Shown here: one piece after another, positions 22,301 to 33,868 of the stretch | Position numbering within the stretch: the stretch's first letter is position 1 | Layout of the letters: every line of letters starts with the position of its first letter | Assembly (NCBI RefSeq): GCF_963169125.1 | Contig: NC_084797.1 | Coordinates: 94,583,868 to 94,647,867, forward strand | Direction of reading: 5' to 3' | Source: Humulus lupulus | Lineage: Eukaryota > Streptophyta > Magnoliopsida > Rosales > Cannabaceae | Length of the DNA: 64,000 bases | Notes under the pieces: model-generated | The model's database searches: none | Seen by the model: only the letters and a program-made list of their open reading frames with translations | Told to the model about the DNA's origin: nothing | Made by a program: the position numbers and the translations under genes

Positions 22301-23837
22301 GAGGATGGATTGAGCCTTGCGGGAGGCGACTGAATGGATCATGGTTGATACACTTGGAACGTTAAGTCGACTGTTGTGCATGGCATAAGGTACTTAAGTC
22401 TTGGGTATTAGTAAGAAAGGTTAACGTTGAGACCCAGATGCGGTGAAAAGTAATAGACGGATGATCAGTGTTTGAAATCCTCGATTGAAAGAGGGGAGAT
22501 GTAATTGGAGGCGGAACTCCTAACATTGAGGCGTGTGTCAGTCAGGGGATAACGCCATAGACTATAATAGAGTGGACAAGGCAACGACTGAGATTGGCGT
22601 AACGCTAGTAGGTATGATTAGCTGGTGAGTGTCACTGAGCTATGGAATCCGAAGTGTCGGCTTTGGTTGAAGCAGGGAAGGACCCTGCTAAGGTGGTACA
22701 AGTTAGGATACCAGGAATGGATGAAGGATCCAATTAGATTCAGCTTATGAATGAGAATTCTGAATGGACATCATTCCACCTCCTAGGGTACGTCGTACCG
22801 GGAGGGTCGAGGGGGTGACAGAATCTAGTGTTTTCCTTTGGACCCTGAGGGGTTAGGTGATGTGGTAGTGTATCATGGGAATAGACCACTTTAGACCTTG
22901 AGTAAAGTGTTTGGACATGAAAAGTTTTAACTCAGTTGAGGGAGTTAATGTTGTTGGGTCAAGTGAACTGGTTTCAGGATAGAACGTCGATGATACTGAA
23001 TTGAGGCCCTATAGTATTTTAAATTGTTGGAATGGATTAGAGAACGAAAAGAACAGAGTGGGAACCTGGAACTATCAGTTGATTGCAAGTGGTGTGGCAG
23101 TCTGAAAGTTTATCGGATATCTTGAAGAATTGAGCGCTGAGTGGGCGAATACTTGAGGTATTAAGGGAAGTGTAATCCCTGGTAAGTTAGTCGTGGTGGT
23201 AGTTGCTGGTGTCTTGTTAACGTAACGCGACCTAGGGCTTGATAAGAGGTGAAGGATAGTGAATACTACAGGTTGGCTTTAGTTCAGAGAGAAAGCCAAG
23301 GAGGTCGTTGAAACTTCTTAAGGCAGGAGTGTCTGCCTATTTGAAAGAATAAAGAGCTGGTAAATTGCTAAGTTATGAGGAAATAAAGTTTCGGAAGGAA
23401 AGAGTTGCGTCTCTGCGTAATAACAGACGAGGATCTGTAAGGTGTTCAGAGAAAGAAGGGAGAGTTCTGGCTCTTAATTCAACATAAAATTCTGAAGTTG
23501 TAATAAGGGTTAGGCCAGCGGGGCCTACAAGTTGATCCCACCTAGTAGAGGTGACGACTTTTGAGTATCTCTGGAATCAGGAATAAGACAATGAATTGGT
23601 CATCGTAATCTAGGCAGACCCTGAGGTTTCAGCAGGGTTGCGCTGTAAACAAGAAGCTATCGAGAGTATGGCTATTAGACAAAATCTTGAGGGGCAAGAT
23701 TGTTACTCTTGTGAGAGTGTTGTTGAAAAGTAAAGTAAAGGCGGTGGGCCTTGGAAATTATGGTCAGAGTTGCGGGTTTACTGACTGATGTGTTTGGATA
23801 AATTTCGAGGACGAAATTTTTATGAGGAGGGGATAGT
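19358..23837 (+). other. Non-coding interior of element F
   Basis: 4480 bp opening with the primer site TGGTATCAGAGCGAGCC (19361-19377, initiator tRNA-Met type) and a leader similar to that of chromovirus C (GATCGACCGAACATGTA, GTGACAAGCTC, GGGTTGGTTGGTA). After that I see no protein similarity in any frame. It closes with TTTCGAGGACGAAATTTTTA and the polypurine tract AGGAGGGGATAGT (23825-23837). The leader and tail are therefore retained while the coding middle is absent or replaced. Confidence 0.8.
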
Positions 23838-26106
23838 TGTAACGACCCAAAATCGCTAATAAGGCTTAAGGGCCTTGATTAGTGTGCCAGGAGGGCATGT
23901 TGGGATTTATGTGTGATTTTATGAGTTAAATGCATGATTATGATTTAAAGCATGTTATATGACTAATTGAACATTCGAGATGCATGACTACGTGGTTAGT
24001 ATGCATGTTAGGTGAAATAAATATGCATGTGGACCCTGTTTGCATGATAGGGATAAATTGGTAATTTTAGCCCGCTGAGGGCATATATGTGATAATTGTA
24101 TCCTGTGAATTGTACCACGTGAGTGTGGTGTTATTATTGTGATGCACGTGCCGAGACGGTCCTAGAGAGCAAATTAACTTAAAAGTCACAATGGGATTTC
24201 TATACCCGGCTCGGGAGGAGCCTAGGGGTACCTTGGGAATTTTATGGTTAAGTTGAGATTTAGCGGGTTATGGTTATTGGTGATTGAGTAACCTGGGTAA
24301 CCATTAGTTACTGCTGTGAGTAACAAGTTTAGTTGGAAAATGGTAGAATTGAAATATTAGTGAAAGGACTAGAGTGCCCTTGAGGACTTAGTTGGGAAAG
24401 GATTATTTGGAGGGGTAGCATGGTCATTTGGCAAGGGGTTTAGACAATTTTCAGCTGGGATTAAAGGGTACACGGTTTGGGCATTTGGGTTATTTGATGG
24501 CTATGTTAAAAATAAAGAGAAGGGAAGTTAGGGCAATGAGAAGAAGAAGAGGAAGAAGAGAAGAAGGGAGCTGAAACTTGAAGGATTTAGGGGGAGAATC
24601 AAGGAAGCTTAAAGGTTGAATTCTCTCTTGAGGTAAGGATTTTATGCAATCTTTAGGTTTGTTTCTATTTTTGATTTGAGGAATTTAAATGCATGAGTTA
24701 AGTTTTAAGTTTTGTTTGAGTTTGCTGAAATTAGAAATCAAAGGGTGGATTTTGAGTGTGATTATGTTTTGATCTTGATGCTAGTGTTTATGGGTTGCTG
24801 GGTGGTTCATTTGAGGTTTTGAAGTGATTTTGGGGCTTAGGTGTGAGTTTGGGATGATTTGGGAGTGTTTTGGATGATGAAATGCAGAGGAAAAACCCAG
24901 TTTTTCTGGGTTCACGAAGGAGCGCCGCGGCCCTGTTCTTGGGCGCCGCAGCGCGAGGATGTTTGCAGTCAGGGAGCTCTCTGACTTCTCTGGGCACCGC
25001 GGCCCTTGCGGGTAGCGCCGCGGCGCTACGCCTTTTTCAGGATGGGAAATTTTGCAAATCGGGGGATGTTTCCGATGAATTGTTTTAGGAATTTGGGAGT
25101 CCCGAGAGTGTGGGATTGGTCCCGGGAAGTGGTTTTGAATTGATTAGTATTAAAGGATGTTTCATGTGTGTTGTGACTAGGATATTGGAGAGGCTCGTGC
25201 TAGAGGACCGTGCTCGCAGCTTTAGTGCATCAGGAAGCTCGGAGTACAGGTAAGAAAACTATAACACCCGTAGGATAGGGCGGGGGCCCATAGTGTGATT
25301 GCGGGGCACGACCCTATATTGCATGATGAGATGATTGCAGGGCACGACCCTATATTGCATTACATGTTAGGGTGTAGACTTAAATGAATTGATATTTGTT
25401 TGAATGTTGTTTGATTTATGCTATATGTGATAATAGTGAAATGAACGGCTATGGCCGAGGGCGGCAAGGCCGAGAACGGCAGCGGGGCCGGAAGTAACAC
25501 TTAGGACATGGGATGCTTATGGTCAGGGTAGGACCCAGGGGATACGTGTGATATCCCTACGGTGAGGACCGAGACCCCGGGCTTCGGTAAGGCTTCTGGG
25601 GCGGCATGGCCGTGTTTGCTTAGTCTAATGGTTGACTTGTTTATCTGTAGATTATCTGTTATGATAAGCTATATAAATTGCATATGTTTTGTTCTGCATG
25701 AGTTTTCTTGCTGGGCTTCGGCTCACGGGTGCTCTGTGTTGTAGGTAAGGGCAATGACTGAGTCAACCAACCATGAGTACGGAGAGCGTGAAGCGACGCG
25801 TACATGTTTGGCCTACCCGACTGCTTTTGTTGGGGGTTTATCCGAAAATGGCTGTAATAATCTATGATTTTTATAACTGATCAATTGTAAACTTATTTTT
25901 AGAAGTAAATAGTTTTCAAACCTTATTTTGGGATCCCAAATGTTTAATACTAGAAGTTTTATTGAAACAACGCGTTTTTCTAAGATTACAGCCTTAACTT
26001 TTAATTAGTCACACTTTTGTTTCAAAACCTCGGTTAGCGAGTTCATTGCACACTGTTTTGTCTTAAAACTCACTTAGTAACGGCTCTAAGGAAGTAGGGC
26101 ATTACA
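23838..26106 (+). repeat. 3' LTR of element F
   Basis: Same length as the 5' LTR. The main differences are an extra stretch of about 20 bp between two GCGCCGC words near 24920-24945 and a shorter TCGGGGGATG variant near 25058. The last kilobase is almost identical to the 5' copy. Confidence 0.95.
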
Positions 26107-26745
26107 AAGATACAAGTACATTTCAATAACAATCAATTATACAATAATCAGGATAATCAAAATAATTAGGACCGATAACTTAGGCCGCACCCTCTGTTTA
26201 ATCCACTGACTCCGGCCCGCTTAAACCGAGCTCAGTGCATAATAAGTTGTCCTTGGCTACCAGTGGCCGAGCCGCACCCTGTGCACTAGTTTAACCTTGG
26301 CTCGCTTAGGCTGTTGGTTTACTATTTATATGGCATAATACCATTCTTTCAAGCATACATATTAGGGAGCCCTTAGTCCCGTTACAAATATACAACCGGG
26401 TGCAGTTTTCTTACCTTTAACTTCTTTGTTTATTAATTACAAGCGACGTCCCTCGAGCACGATCCTTTCCCGAGCAGTAGCTTTAACACCTAATCACAAC
26501 CAAGGTATTGGGTTCCATTAATATTCAAGTATAGGTTTTCGGGGTACAAAACTAGCTTCCGGGAAATCAAATCTCACCAAGCACGGTGGTGAAATCAATC
26601 CCGAGCACTCTAGGCTAGATTCCTGTGCTTTAAAACCATAAATGTTCAAGTACACACCTAAGGGCTACGACCCTTGAAGCCTAGCCACGGCCCTGCCCTA
26701 AAAACAGAACCTAAGGCACCCCTGGAAGAAGTCACGCACCGCGAA

Positions 26746-29036
26746 TGTAACGACCCAAATTCGCTAATAAGGCTTAAGGGCCTTGATTAGCGTGCCAGGA
26801 GGGCATGATGGGATTGATGTGTGATTTTAATTATTTAAATGCATGGTTATGATTTAAAGCATGTTATATGACTATTTGTTTATCTGAGATGCATGACTAT
26901 GTAAGTTAGTGTGCATGTAGGCCCGGATCGTGTTAGAAGGGGCATAATTGTAATTTTGGCCATGATTGGGCGTAACTGTATTGTTATGTGTTGATTGTTG
27001 AGGCCACAGTGGTATGTGGATGTACCTGTTCTTTGTGACTCGAGGCGATCCCAATGAGCAGGCTAGCGGAAAGTGTTGACAGGAATTTATACCCAGCTCG
27101 GGGCGAGCCTGGGGGTATAAGCAGGAATTCAGAGAAATGGATTGAGATAATTATTTGGTGATTTATCAGGTATTGGGAAGCAACGGGAAAATATTAGAGA
27201 CACTTGAGGATTAGCGGGAATTGGGTGAATGACTAAAATGGCCCTACTTGAACAAAAGGATTTAGAATTTATAGGGAGGGCGTTTTGGTCATTTGGCTTT
27301 TGGAGATAGGTTTTTATAAGGCTTTATAGAGAGAGGGAATGCTGAAAGAAAAAGAAAAGAAAGAAGAAGGAAAGAAAGAAAAGAGGGAAAAACAGGTGGG
27401 TTTTCTCAAGGAACGGTTTGTGCGTTCTTGCACCGTTCCTCTCCGTTTTTCTTGGGGAAAAGCTCGGTGGAGAGTAAGGGTAGGCTGAGCATCAAGGATC
27501 TTAAGGTTATACTTGAAGATTTGGCAAGGATTAGCAAGAACACATCAATGTTTGAGGTAAGTTTTAGAGATTTTCGGTTTTAAGGGTTTTGATGGTTTGA
27601 GCTGTGTTTTGAGCTGGATTGATGGGAATCTCAGGGGATTTCTGGGCAAGCTTTGGGGGATAGCAAGCTAAGGAGGCCTAGGGTTGAATCAAGGTCGAAA
27701 TTTGCAGCAATGGTATGATTTCTAAGACTTTAACTTTGTGGTTTGCTTGAATTTCTGGTTTAGGGTTGTTCATGGTAGATTTTGAGATTTGGGATAAATG
27801 ATCTTGGGATTTGAGGATTTGGGATGCTTGGGATGAGTGGAGAGTGTTCATAAGCTTGATTTTGAGTTTGGTAAAGATTTGGGGAAGTTTAGTTTGAGAT
27901 TGGGTGAAAGAAATCGCAGAAATGCGATATTGGGATTTCTGGGCTGCAACTAGCGCTACAGCGCTAGTCAGTGGGCGCTGTAGCGCTAGTCCCTGTTTCT
28001 GGGGGGGTGCATTCTGCTTGTAGCGCTACAGTGCCCTCTTTAGAGCGCTGTAGCGCTGCACTGTTCACAGAGGTGAATTTTGGGTTTTTGATGATGGATT
28101 TTGACCTAGGGTTCGGGGCTTGTTTCCGCCACTTTGTTTTGGGGATTTGGGACTTCCCGGGGGCTCGGGATTGGTCCCAAGGCTAGGTATTCGGACTTGG
28201 GGTTCGGTGTTGACTTTGACCTATGTTTGTGCCTAGGTGTGCGCTAAGGCTCGTGTGGGATCGTGCTCAAGGAGTCAGGTAATCTAAGCTATTGATTGGA
28301 AAGGTAAGAAAACTATAACACCCGAGGTTAGGGCATGGCCCCAGATTGTATTATGTGCAAATGTTTAAACCTTAAATGAATCATGATGTGTGTGAATGAT
28401 TATTTCGAATGTACTATATGTGTGATTATGATGAAATGAGCGGCAAGGGCCGAGTACGGCGTAAGCCGGGGCGGCCGTGGGCCGAAAGTAACACCTAGCA
28501 CATGGGATGCTATAATCAGGGCGGGGCCCGGTGGATTCATGTGTTTGCTTAGTCTAAATGGTTGACTTATTTATTTGTGGATTATCTGTTATGATAAAAC
28601 TGTATACATTGCATATGTTATGTTCTGCATGAGTTTTCTTGCTGGGCTTCGGCTCACGGGTGCTCTGTGTTGCAGGTAAGGGCAATGACTGAGTCAACCA
28701 ACCATGAGTACGGAGAGCGTGAAGCGACGTGTACATGTTTGGTCTGCCCGACTGCTTTGGTTGGGGGTTTATTCGAAAATGGCTGTAATAATCTATGATT
28801 TTATGATTTCTCAACTGTAACCTTATTTCAAGATGTAATTAGTTTTCAAAACTTATTTTGGGATCCCAAATGTTTAATAATAGAAGTTTTAATGAAATGA
28901 CGCATTTTCAAAGATTACAGCCTTAACTTTTAATTAGTCACACTTTTGTTTCAAAACCTCGGTTAGCGAGTCCATTGCACACTATTTTGTCTTAAAAACT
29001 CACTTAGTAACGGCTCTAAGGAAGTAGGGCGTTACA
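26746..29036 (+). mobile_element. Solo LTR G (Tekay-type), target duplication GCGAA
   Basis: A 2291-bp LTR starts TGTAACGACCCAAATTCGCT and ends AGTAGGGCGTTACA. It is flanked by GCGAA at 26741-26745 and 29037-29041, with no interior. It is related to the F LTR but clearly diverged, especially in the first two thirds. It carries the same three GTAAG sites (near 27556, 28302 and 28675) and a striking block of GCGCTGTAGCGC palindromes at 27950-28062. Confidence 0.92.
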
Positions 29037-30202
29037 GCGAACCTTGCTTTGGGCATCGCAGCGCTTACCCCTGGCCGAGCCTCCTTGGCTCCTTTGCATC
29101 CTAGGGCCGCAGCACTCTAGAACAGAGCCGCGACCCTTCCCTTCGTGCCCAGAAATTCCACCATTTTCAACACCTAAACCTTACCCAAAATCATTCCAAA
29201 GCTTCCTAATTCAAAACCAATTAATCCCAACACTTTTAGAATGACTTAAACAACATAATTCAACTGACAACTCAACCTAAAACACATGAAAATCCCATCT
29301 TCAATTTCTGAAACTCAAGAACTTCAAACACTAAAACCAGCCATGCAAAAATCAAATTTAAACATCTAATTCACAAATTGAAACTCACCTCTTCTGCTGA
29401 ACCACTTCTCTAAGCAAAATCCAAGTTAACTCCCAAGCTTTCCACCTTAATTCTGCCCTTAAACATCAAAATCACAATTATCTCAATAACCAGCCAAAAC
29501 TCAGAATTTCTAACCACAAAGGAGGGAATTCGATGCTTACCTTAGTCCTGATTAAGTTCCTTGGATAACCCTTGAGTTAATTTGCTAAATCCCACCTTCA
29601 ATTCTCAGAAATCCCAACTCAAATCCTCCAAATTTTCTCTATTTTCTTGTGTTTTCCCTAGTTTCCTTGAGAGAGAATAGAGAGAAAAGGCTGAGAATAA
29701 GGGGTCGGTTTATTTTGTGTTCTACTGTTTTCCTTTAATTTAGTCTTCCCTTGTCCCGTTAAGTCAATCCTGAGGCTCGGGGTGTTGGAAACATCCCCGA
29801 GGGCAAAACAGTAAATTTCCCCAATATTCTAGCCTAGACTTCCTAACCTCAAATATATCTCCATATATTTATTTTAATAATCCGATAGTCTAAATAACTA
29901 CCCGATACCTAAAATACCCCTGACTTATCCAAAGTCAACTGTTAAGCCCCGTTGTGACTTTTCCCGCTATCAAGCCCTAGGATCGCCTTGAGTCGTGCTC
30001 TGCAAACCTACCCACATAATAATGTGGTTTTCACAAATACCATATATATCACATTCATATCAACATAATCATACAATCATTTTAATCATATAATTATGCA
30101 TTTAAATTAATAAACTCACTCAAATCACATTTAACTCAGTTATGCCCTCCCGACACACTAATCAAGGCCCTTAAGCCTTATTAGTGAATTTGGGTCATTA
30201 CA

Positions 30203-31622
30203 GGGGAGTGCTACTGGCGGAGAAGTTCCCGAGCAGCACCCGGACGTGGAACAGAGTCCTCTGTGGAGGGCCACTGGAGTAACAATCAGGGAACCTTCCA
30301 GCACCCCGCGGGCTGATGCTCCCCCTGCTTCAAAGGGAAAAGGGAAAAAGAAAGCCACCAAACCTCTCGTGCCCCTCAACGATCTTTGGATGAGAACGGT
30401 ACTGATCTCTCACTCTTATATAGCTTGCCAATTCCCTATCACTTATTTGACGGGGAGGGAAATCTTAAGTACTCTCCAAATTTAGATTCATCCTTCTTCA
30501 TGCCAGAGAGTGAGTGTAAGACTAGTAGAGTATATAATATAGCGACCAGTAATAACTCGGGTATTTCACTTACAATTCTCTTTATTTCTTTTCTTGACAT
30601 AACATACTTAATTGTTTGTACTATCTCACTGTTCGAATATTTGTTTCTTTTCCAAATATGGACTTTGAGTCCGTGTTCGACTTATACAGCGCCCCTGAGG
30701 TTCCCGAAGCTCCCTCGAGTAAAAAGAAAGCGAGCAAGAGGCATCCTGGGGAAAGCAGTAAGATGCCTCAGGCTAAGAAATCTCGCACTGCAGGCCTCCC
30801 GGAGGATGGACCCTCAGCCAATGCAACTCCACCACCTTCTCCTCACAAGCAGCAGACTCCCCTGCTCCTGCCGGGTCAACACCATCTCCAGCGGCCCCAA
30901 CTGACCAAACTCACCAGGCTGGTCCTGCTTCCACAGGGGGCGACTTAACAGGTCATGCCTTCAGATCAGTCAAGGATAGAGTTGCAAAAATTGTGAAGCA
31001 CGACCGCTGCTGAGAGGCGATGGCTACGACTAAGACAATGGATGTTGACCAGATCCTAACCTGCACCTTGAATGAATTTGCCAGTGTAAGTTATCTTTTT
31101 CTGTTGAGACAACTTCCTATATATTCTACAGTCAACCTAATTTTGGCTCTGATCGCAGGCATTTCTAACCCTTACTGCCGGTCGGCTCCGCTTGGGTGCC
31201 GTCACTCTGCATAAGGCCATCGAGCAAAGGAACAACTTCAAGGAGTCTAACCACATCAATTACTGCGCGGCTAAAAAGCTCAAGGAGGACTTTACTGCGA
31301 GTAGATAAGAGACTACAACCTTGAAGGGCCGGATCGAGGAGCTTGAGAAAGACAATGCCAGCAATTTGGAAAGGTACAAGAACGCCACGAGTAAGTGTTT
31401 TTATGACTTCTGGAAACACAACCAGGGGCGGACTTCAGCTACCTTCCCAAACACGCAAGGTAAGCTGAGATAGCTCGCGGCGTGGCTCGACTGGCAGAAG
31501 AGGAGAGGGAAAGGGTACCTGCCTCGCCCGAAATCTCCTTGACGACTGGCATGGACGGGGCGGACAATGACGCTACAGATGTCGACGACCAAGACACCCC
31601 TCAAGATCCTCCAGCCTCTTAG
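30203..31622 (+). pseudogene. Antisense gene of element A, 3' exons
   Basis: This continues the exon cut at 16558: right after the GGGGA duplication the same frame reads SATGGEVPEQHPDVEQSPLW, then a lysine-rich stretch (KGKGKKKATK). Further pieces are LSLLYSLPIPYHLFDGEGNL (about 30407-30466), a Pro/Ser/Lys-rich segment from 30661 and a coiled-coil-like part (AIEQRNNFKES, GRIEELEKDNASNLERYKN) at 31210-31400, ending near the TAG at 31620-31622. Intron 31086-31158 (GTAAGT...CGCAG) is well formed. Stops (for example TAA within 31300-31310) and frame changes show decay. The order helix-rich tail then stop is usual for this accessory protein. Confidence 0.65.
31086..31158 (+). other. Second well-formed intron of the antisense gene
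   Basis: GTAAGTTATC at the start and GATCGCAG at the end, 73 bp and T-rich. Removal joins an EFAS exon end to AFLTLTAGRL in frame. Confidence 0.65.
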
Positions 31623-31644
31623 TCTTTTCCCTTGTTTATCTTTG

Positions 31645-32250
31645 TGTTGACCCTGATTTTGGCCAACTAACACGGAGTCAAATATGCTTGATGTGGACAA
31701 ATACGTTGAAATGAATGTGATGACAAAAATAATAAAACACACAGGAATTTATAGTGGTTCGGCCCCAGAATCTGGTAATAACCTACGTCCACTTGAGCTG
31801 TTATTGATATAAAATTCAAAGGAGTGATCAAAGAACTAGGGTTCAATGAGTTTCACAAACCTCTGAAGAACAAAAGAATATATTGAAAGTGATAACTCTA
31901 ATACACTCGTAAAACTCTAATCTCCAATAATTCGAAAGCCAAAAGTCCCCTTCCTTGAGCTATCTTTCTCTATTTATAGGCTCAAGGAAGATTACATTAA
32001 TTTGTTACAGATATTCTTTCCTAAATAACCGGATACTCAGGAAATCATGGGAGATAATTTCAGGTATGGTTATAACTACCTAAGATTTTCTCCAAATATA
32101 GCGAGTATACGACCAAGCTGGTTGTATATAATCATTGAGCGTTGCGCCATAGATATCTTTCTGGTCGATGGTCGAGCAAGATTCCTGCCAGATGTCAGCC
32201 ACATGTACTAAACATTTTCCATGTCATCCAAGAATGTTTGTTGGATAACA
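31645..32250 (-). mobile_element. Solo LTR H, relative of the element A LTR
   Basis: The plus strand starts TGTTGACCCTGATTTTGGCC and ends TTGGATAACA. It is flanked by CTTTG at 31640-31644 and 32251-32255, a perfect 5-bp duplication. It aligns along its length to the LTRs of A (ATAGTGGTTCGGCCCCAGA, CCTACGTCCACTT, TATTTATAGGCTCAAGGA) but is much more diverged than they are from each other. It belongs to a sister Tat family. It lies between the end of the antisense gene and integrase. Confidence 0.88.
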
Positions 32251-32255
32251 CTTTG

Positions 32256-32863
32256 AATCTTTTAATTACACGACTTACTGGTCGTGATGTAAAGACTGGT
32301 TTTTTTATTGCTGCATGGGCAGCTATTTTCCTTTTAATCAGACAATTACATCCGAGCAGTACTACTCGCAGTGTAAAGTAATTTGTTTTTGATATTATAA
32401 CACATTTTTATTTTATTATAATATCTGTTCGCATGACCGAACTTAGCATAACACTTTGGTTTGATTTAACAAAATACAAAATTTTGAAAAATACTCTAAG
32501 TACCCTAGCATGCTTTCACTTATTTTTCTCATGTGTTTACATACCTTTTAATGATATGCTTTGCTTACCTGTACCTTATATGCCCCTCAAGTGATCGAGG
32601 AGCTTTAGGTCCTTGGTCCCTTGCCTTGACCAAAATCTGTTTGAACAATGCTGCTCGGAGCAAAATAATTAAAATTGTAATACAACAAAACAACACACGT
32701 AATGAGCAAATACTTGTAATGAATACAATAATAGGCAAGAAATGACTGGCTGCGCACAGTCCCTTATATTCCTCGTAATAAATGGACGAAACATGTCTGT
32801 ACGAGTGATCAATAAGATCTTACACTTATAAGCGATCAGTCACATAAAATGTCCAACCCTTTT
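32256..32863. other. Spacer between solo LTR H and integrase of element A
   Basis: Non-coding sequence between the converging antisense gene and pol. Both transcripts would end here. No recognised motif. Confidence 0.45.
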
Positions 32864-33868
32864 TCAAAACTTGTAAAAAGTAAAATTAACAGAAGCCAAT
32901 TCTTTAAGAAGAATTTTGTATTGATAGTACTCGCGCAGGTGTTCTCCATTCCAATAGTGAGGAATGAGATTTCCATTCAAGCGAGCAAGTTTATAGCTGC
33001 CTGGGTGAAGGACTTCTTCAATCTGGTATGGCCGTTCCCAATTAGGTCCGAGTACTCCAGAAGCTTGGTCGCGGGTGTTTTGAAAAACTCTTCGGAGTAC
33101 AAGGTCTCCAACGCTGAACTTTCTTTCTCGCACTTTAGAGTTGAAATATCGGGCGACCTTCTGCTGGTACGCAACTACTCGAGGTTGGGCTTGTTTACGT
33201 TTCTCATCGATTGAGTCTATGGATTCCATCAATAGCTGGCTGTTTGAGACTTGGTCGTACGTTATTTTGCTATGCGAAGGCGGATCTAACTCAACAGGTA
33301 ACATAGCTTCATATCCATAAGCCAAAGAGAATGGAGTATGACCCGTTGCTGTTCGGTGGGAAGTTCTGTCCGACCAAAGTACTTCAGGCAATTGTTCTGG
33401 CCACGCCCCCTTAGCTTCTTCTAGCCTTTTCTTTAGTGTATCCTTCAGCGTTTTGTTGACTGCTTCAACTTGTCCATTTTCTTGGGGATGAGCGACTGAA
33501 GAGAAGCTCTTGATAATACCGTGCCGCTCGCAGAAGTCCGTGAATAAATCACTATGAAACTAGGTGCCATTATCCGAGACGATCTTCCTTGGCAATCCAT
33601 AGCGAAAAATGATGTTTTTGATCACAAAATCCAGCACCTTTTTGGTCATTATGGTTGCCAGTGGTTCAGCTTCGGCCCATTTGGTGAAGTAGTCGATGAC
33701 AACCACAGCATATTTGACACCGACTTTGCCCGTGGGCAAAGATCCGATTAGGTCGATACCCCAAACTGCAAACAACCACAGGCTTTGCATATGTTTAAGC
33801 TCATTAGGGGCTGCCCATGGGATTTTGGAGAATCTTTGACATTTGTCACACTTTCGCACAAACTCCAT
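32864..33868 (-). pseudogene. Integrase core and C-terminus of element A
   Basis: The integrase inserts the DNA copy into the genome. The catalytic residues are visible in order: D in GIDLIGSLPTGK, D in KIVSDNGT and E in ENGQVEAVNKTL. The C-terminal part holds ATGHTPFSLAYGYEAMLPVE and a GPY-like module (SVGDLVLRR, LGPNWERPYQIEEVL, YKLARLNG). In-frame stops near 33870 and 33558 break it. The zinc-binding N-terminus lies in the adjoining frame at 33869-34100. Confidence 0.85.

Larger units (their letters stand above)
17089..26106 (+). mobile_element. Element F: large non-coding LTR retrotransposon (LARD-like, Tekay-type LTRs)
   Basis: Complete structure: LTRs 17089-19357 and 23838-26106 (2269 bp each), tRNA-Met primer site, polypurine tract, and target duplication AAGAT at 17084-17088 and 26107-26111. 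The 4480-bp interior has no gag or pol: none of the usual motifs (zinc knuckle, DSG, YVDD/FIDD, DDE) appears, and its short frames lie mostly on the wrong strand. LTR substitutions counted by eye are about 20, mostly transitions, or about 1%. It is therefore a recent insertion, moved by enzymes of another element. The shared LTR style and the ATTTCGAGGACGAAATTTTT tail tie it to Tekay chromoviruses such as C. Confidence 0.9.
16564..30202 (-). mobile_element. Solo LTR E, minus strand, split in three blocks by F and G
   Basis: TG...CA ends (TGTAACATCC at 16564, GGGTCATTACA ending 30202) are flanked by GGGGA at 16559-16563 and 30203-30207. Removing F and G leaves three blocks, 16564-17088, 26112-26745 and 29042-30202, totalling about 2.32 kb. 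Read on the minus strand these form one Tekay-type LTR: start TGTAATGACCCAAATTCACT, three GTAAG-type sites, then CTTGCTGGGC and the CGGAGAG region near the end. There is no internal region, so the element was reduced to one LTR by LTR-LTR recombination. It interrupts an exon of the antisense gene of A. Confidence 0.88.

Noticed and set aside
16564..30202. Reading E, F and G as one element with mismatched ends
   Set aside because: The left end TGTAACATCC and the right end on the same strand do not form an LTR pair; the three E blocks join into a single LTR, and F and G have their own duplications.
31645..32250. Third LTR as evidence for a tandem array or unequal recombination of element A
   Set aside because: A perfect private CTTTG duplication and high divergence show an independent solo-LTR insertion.
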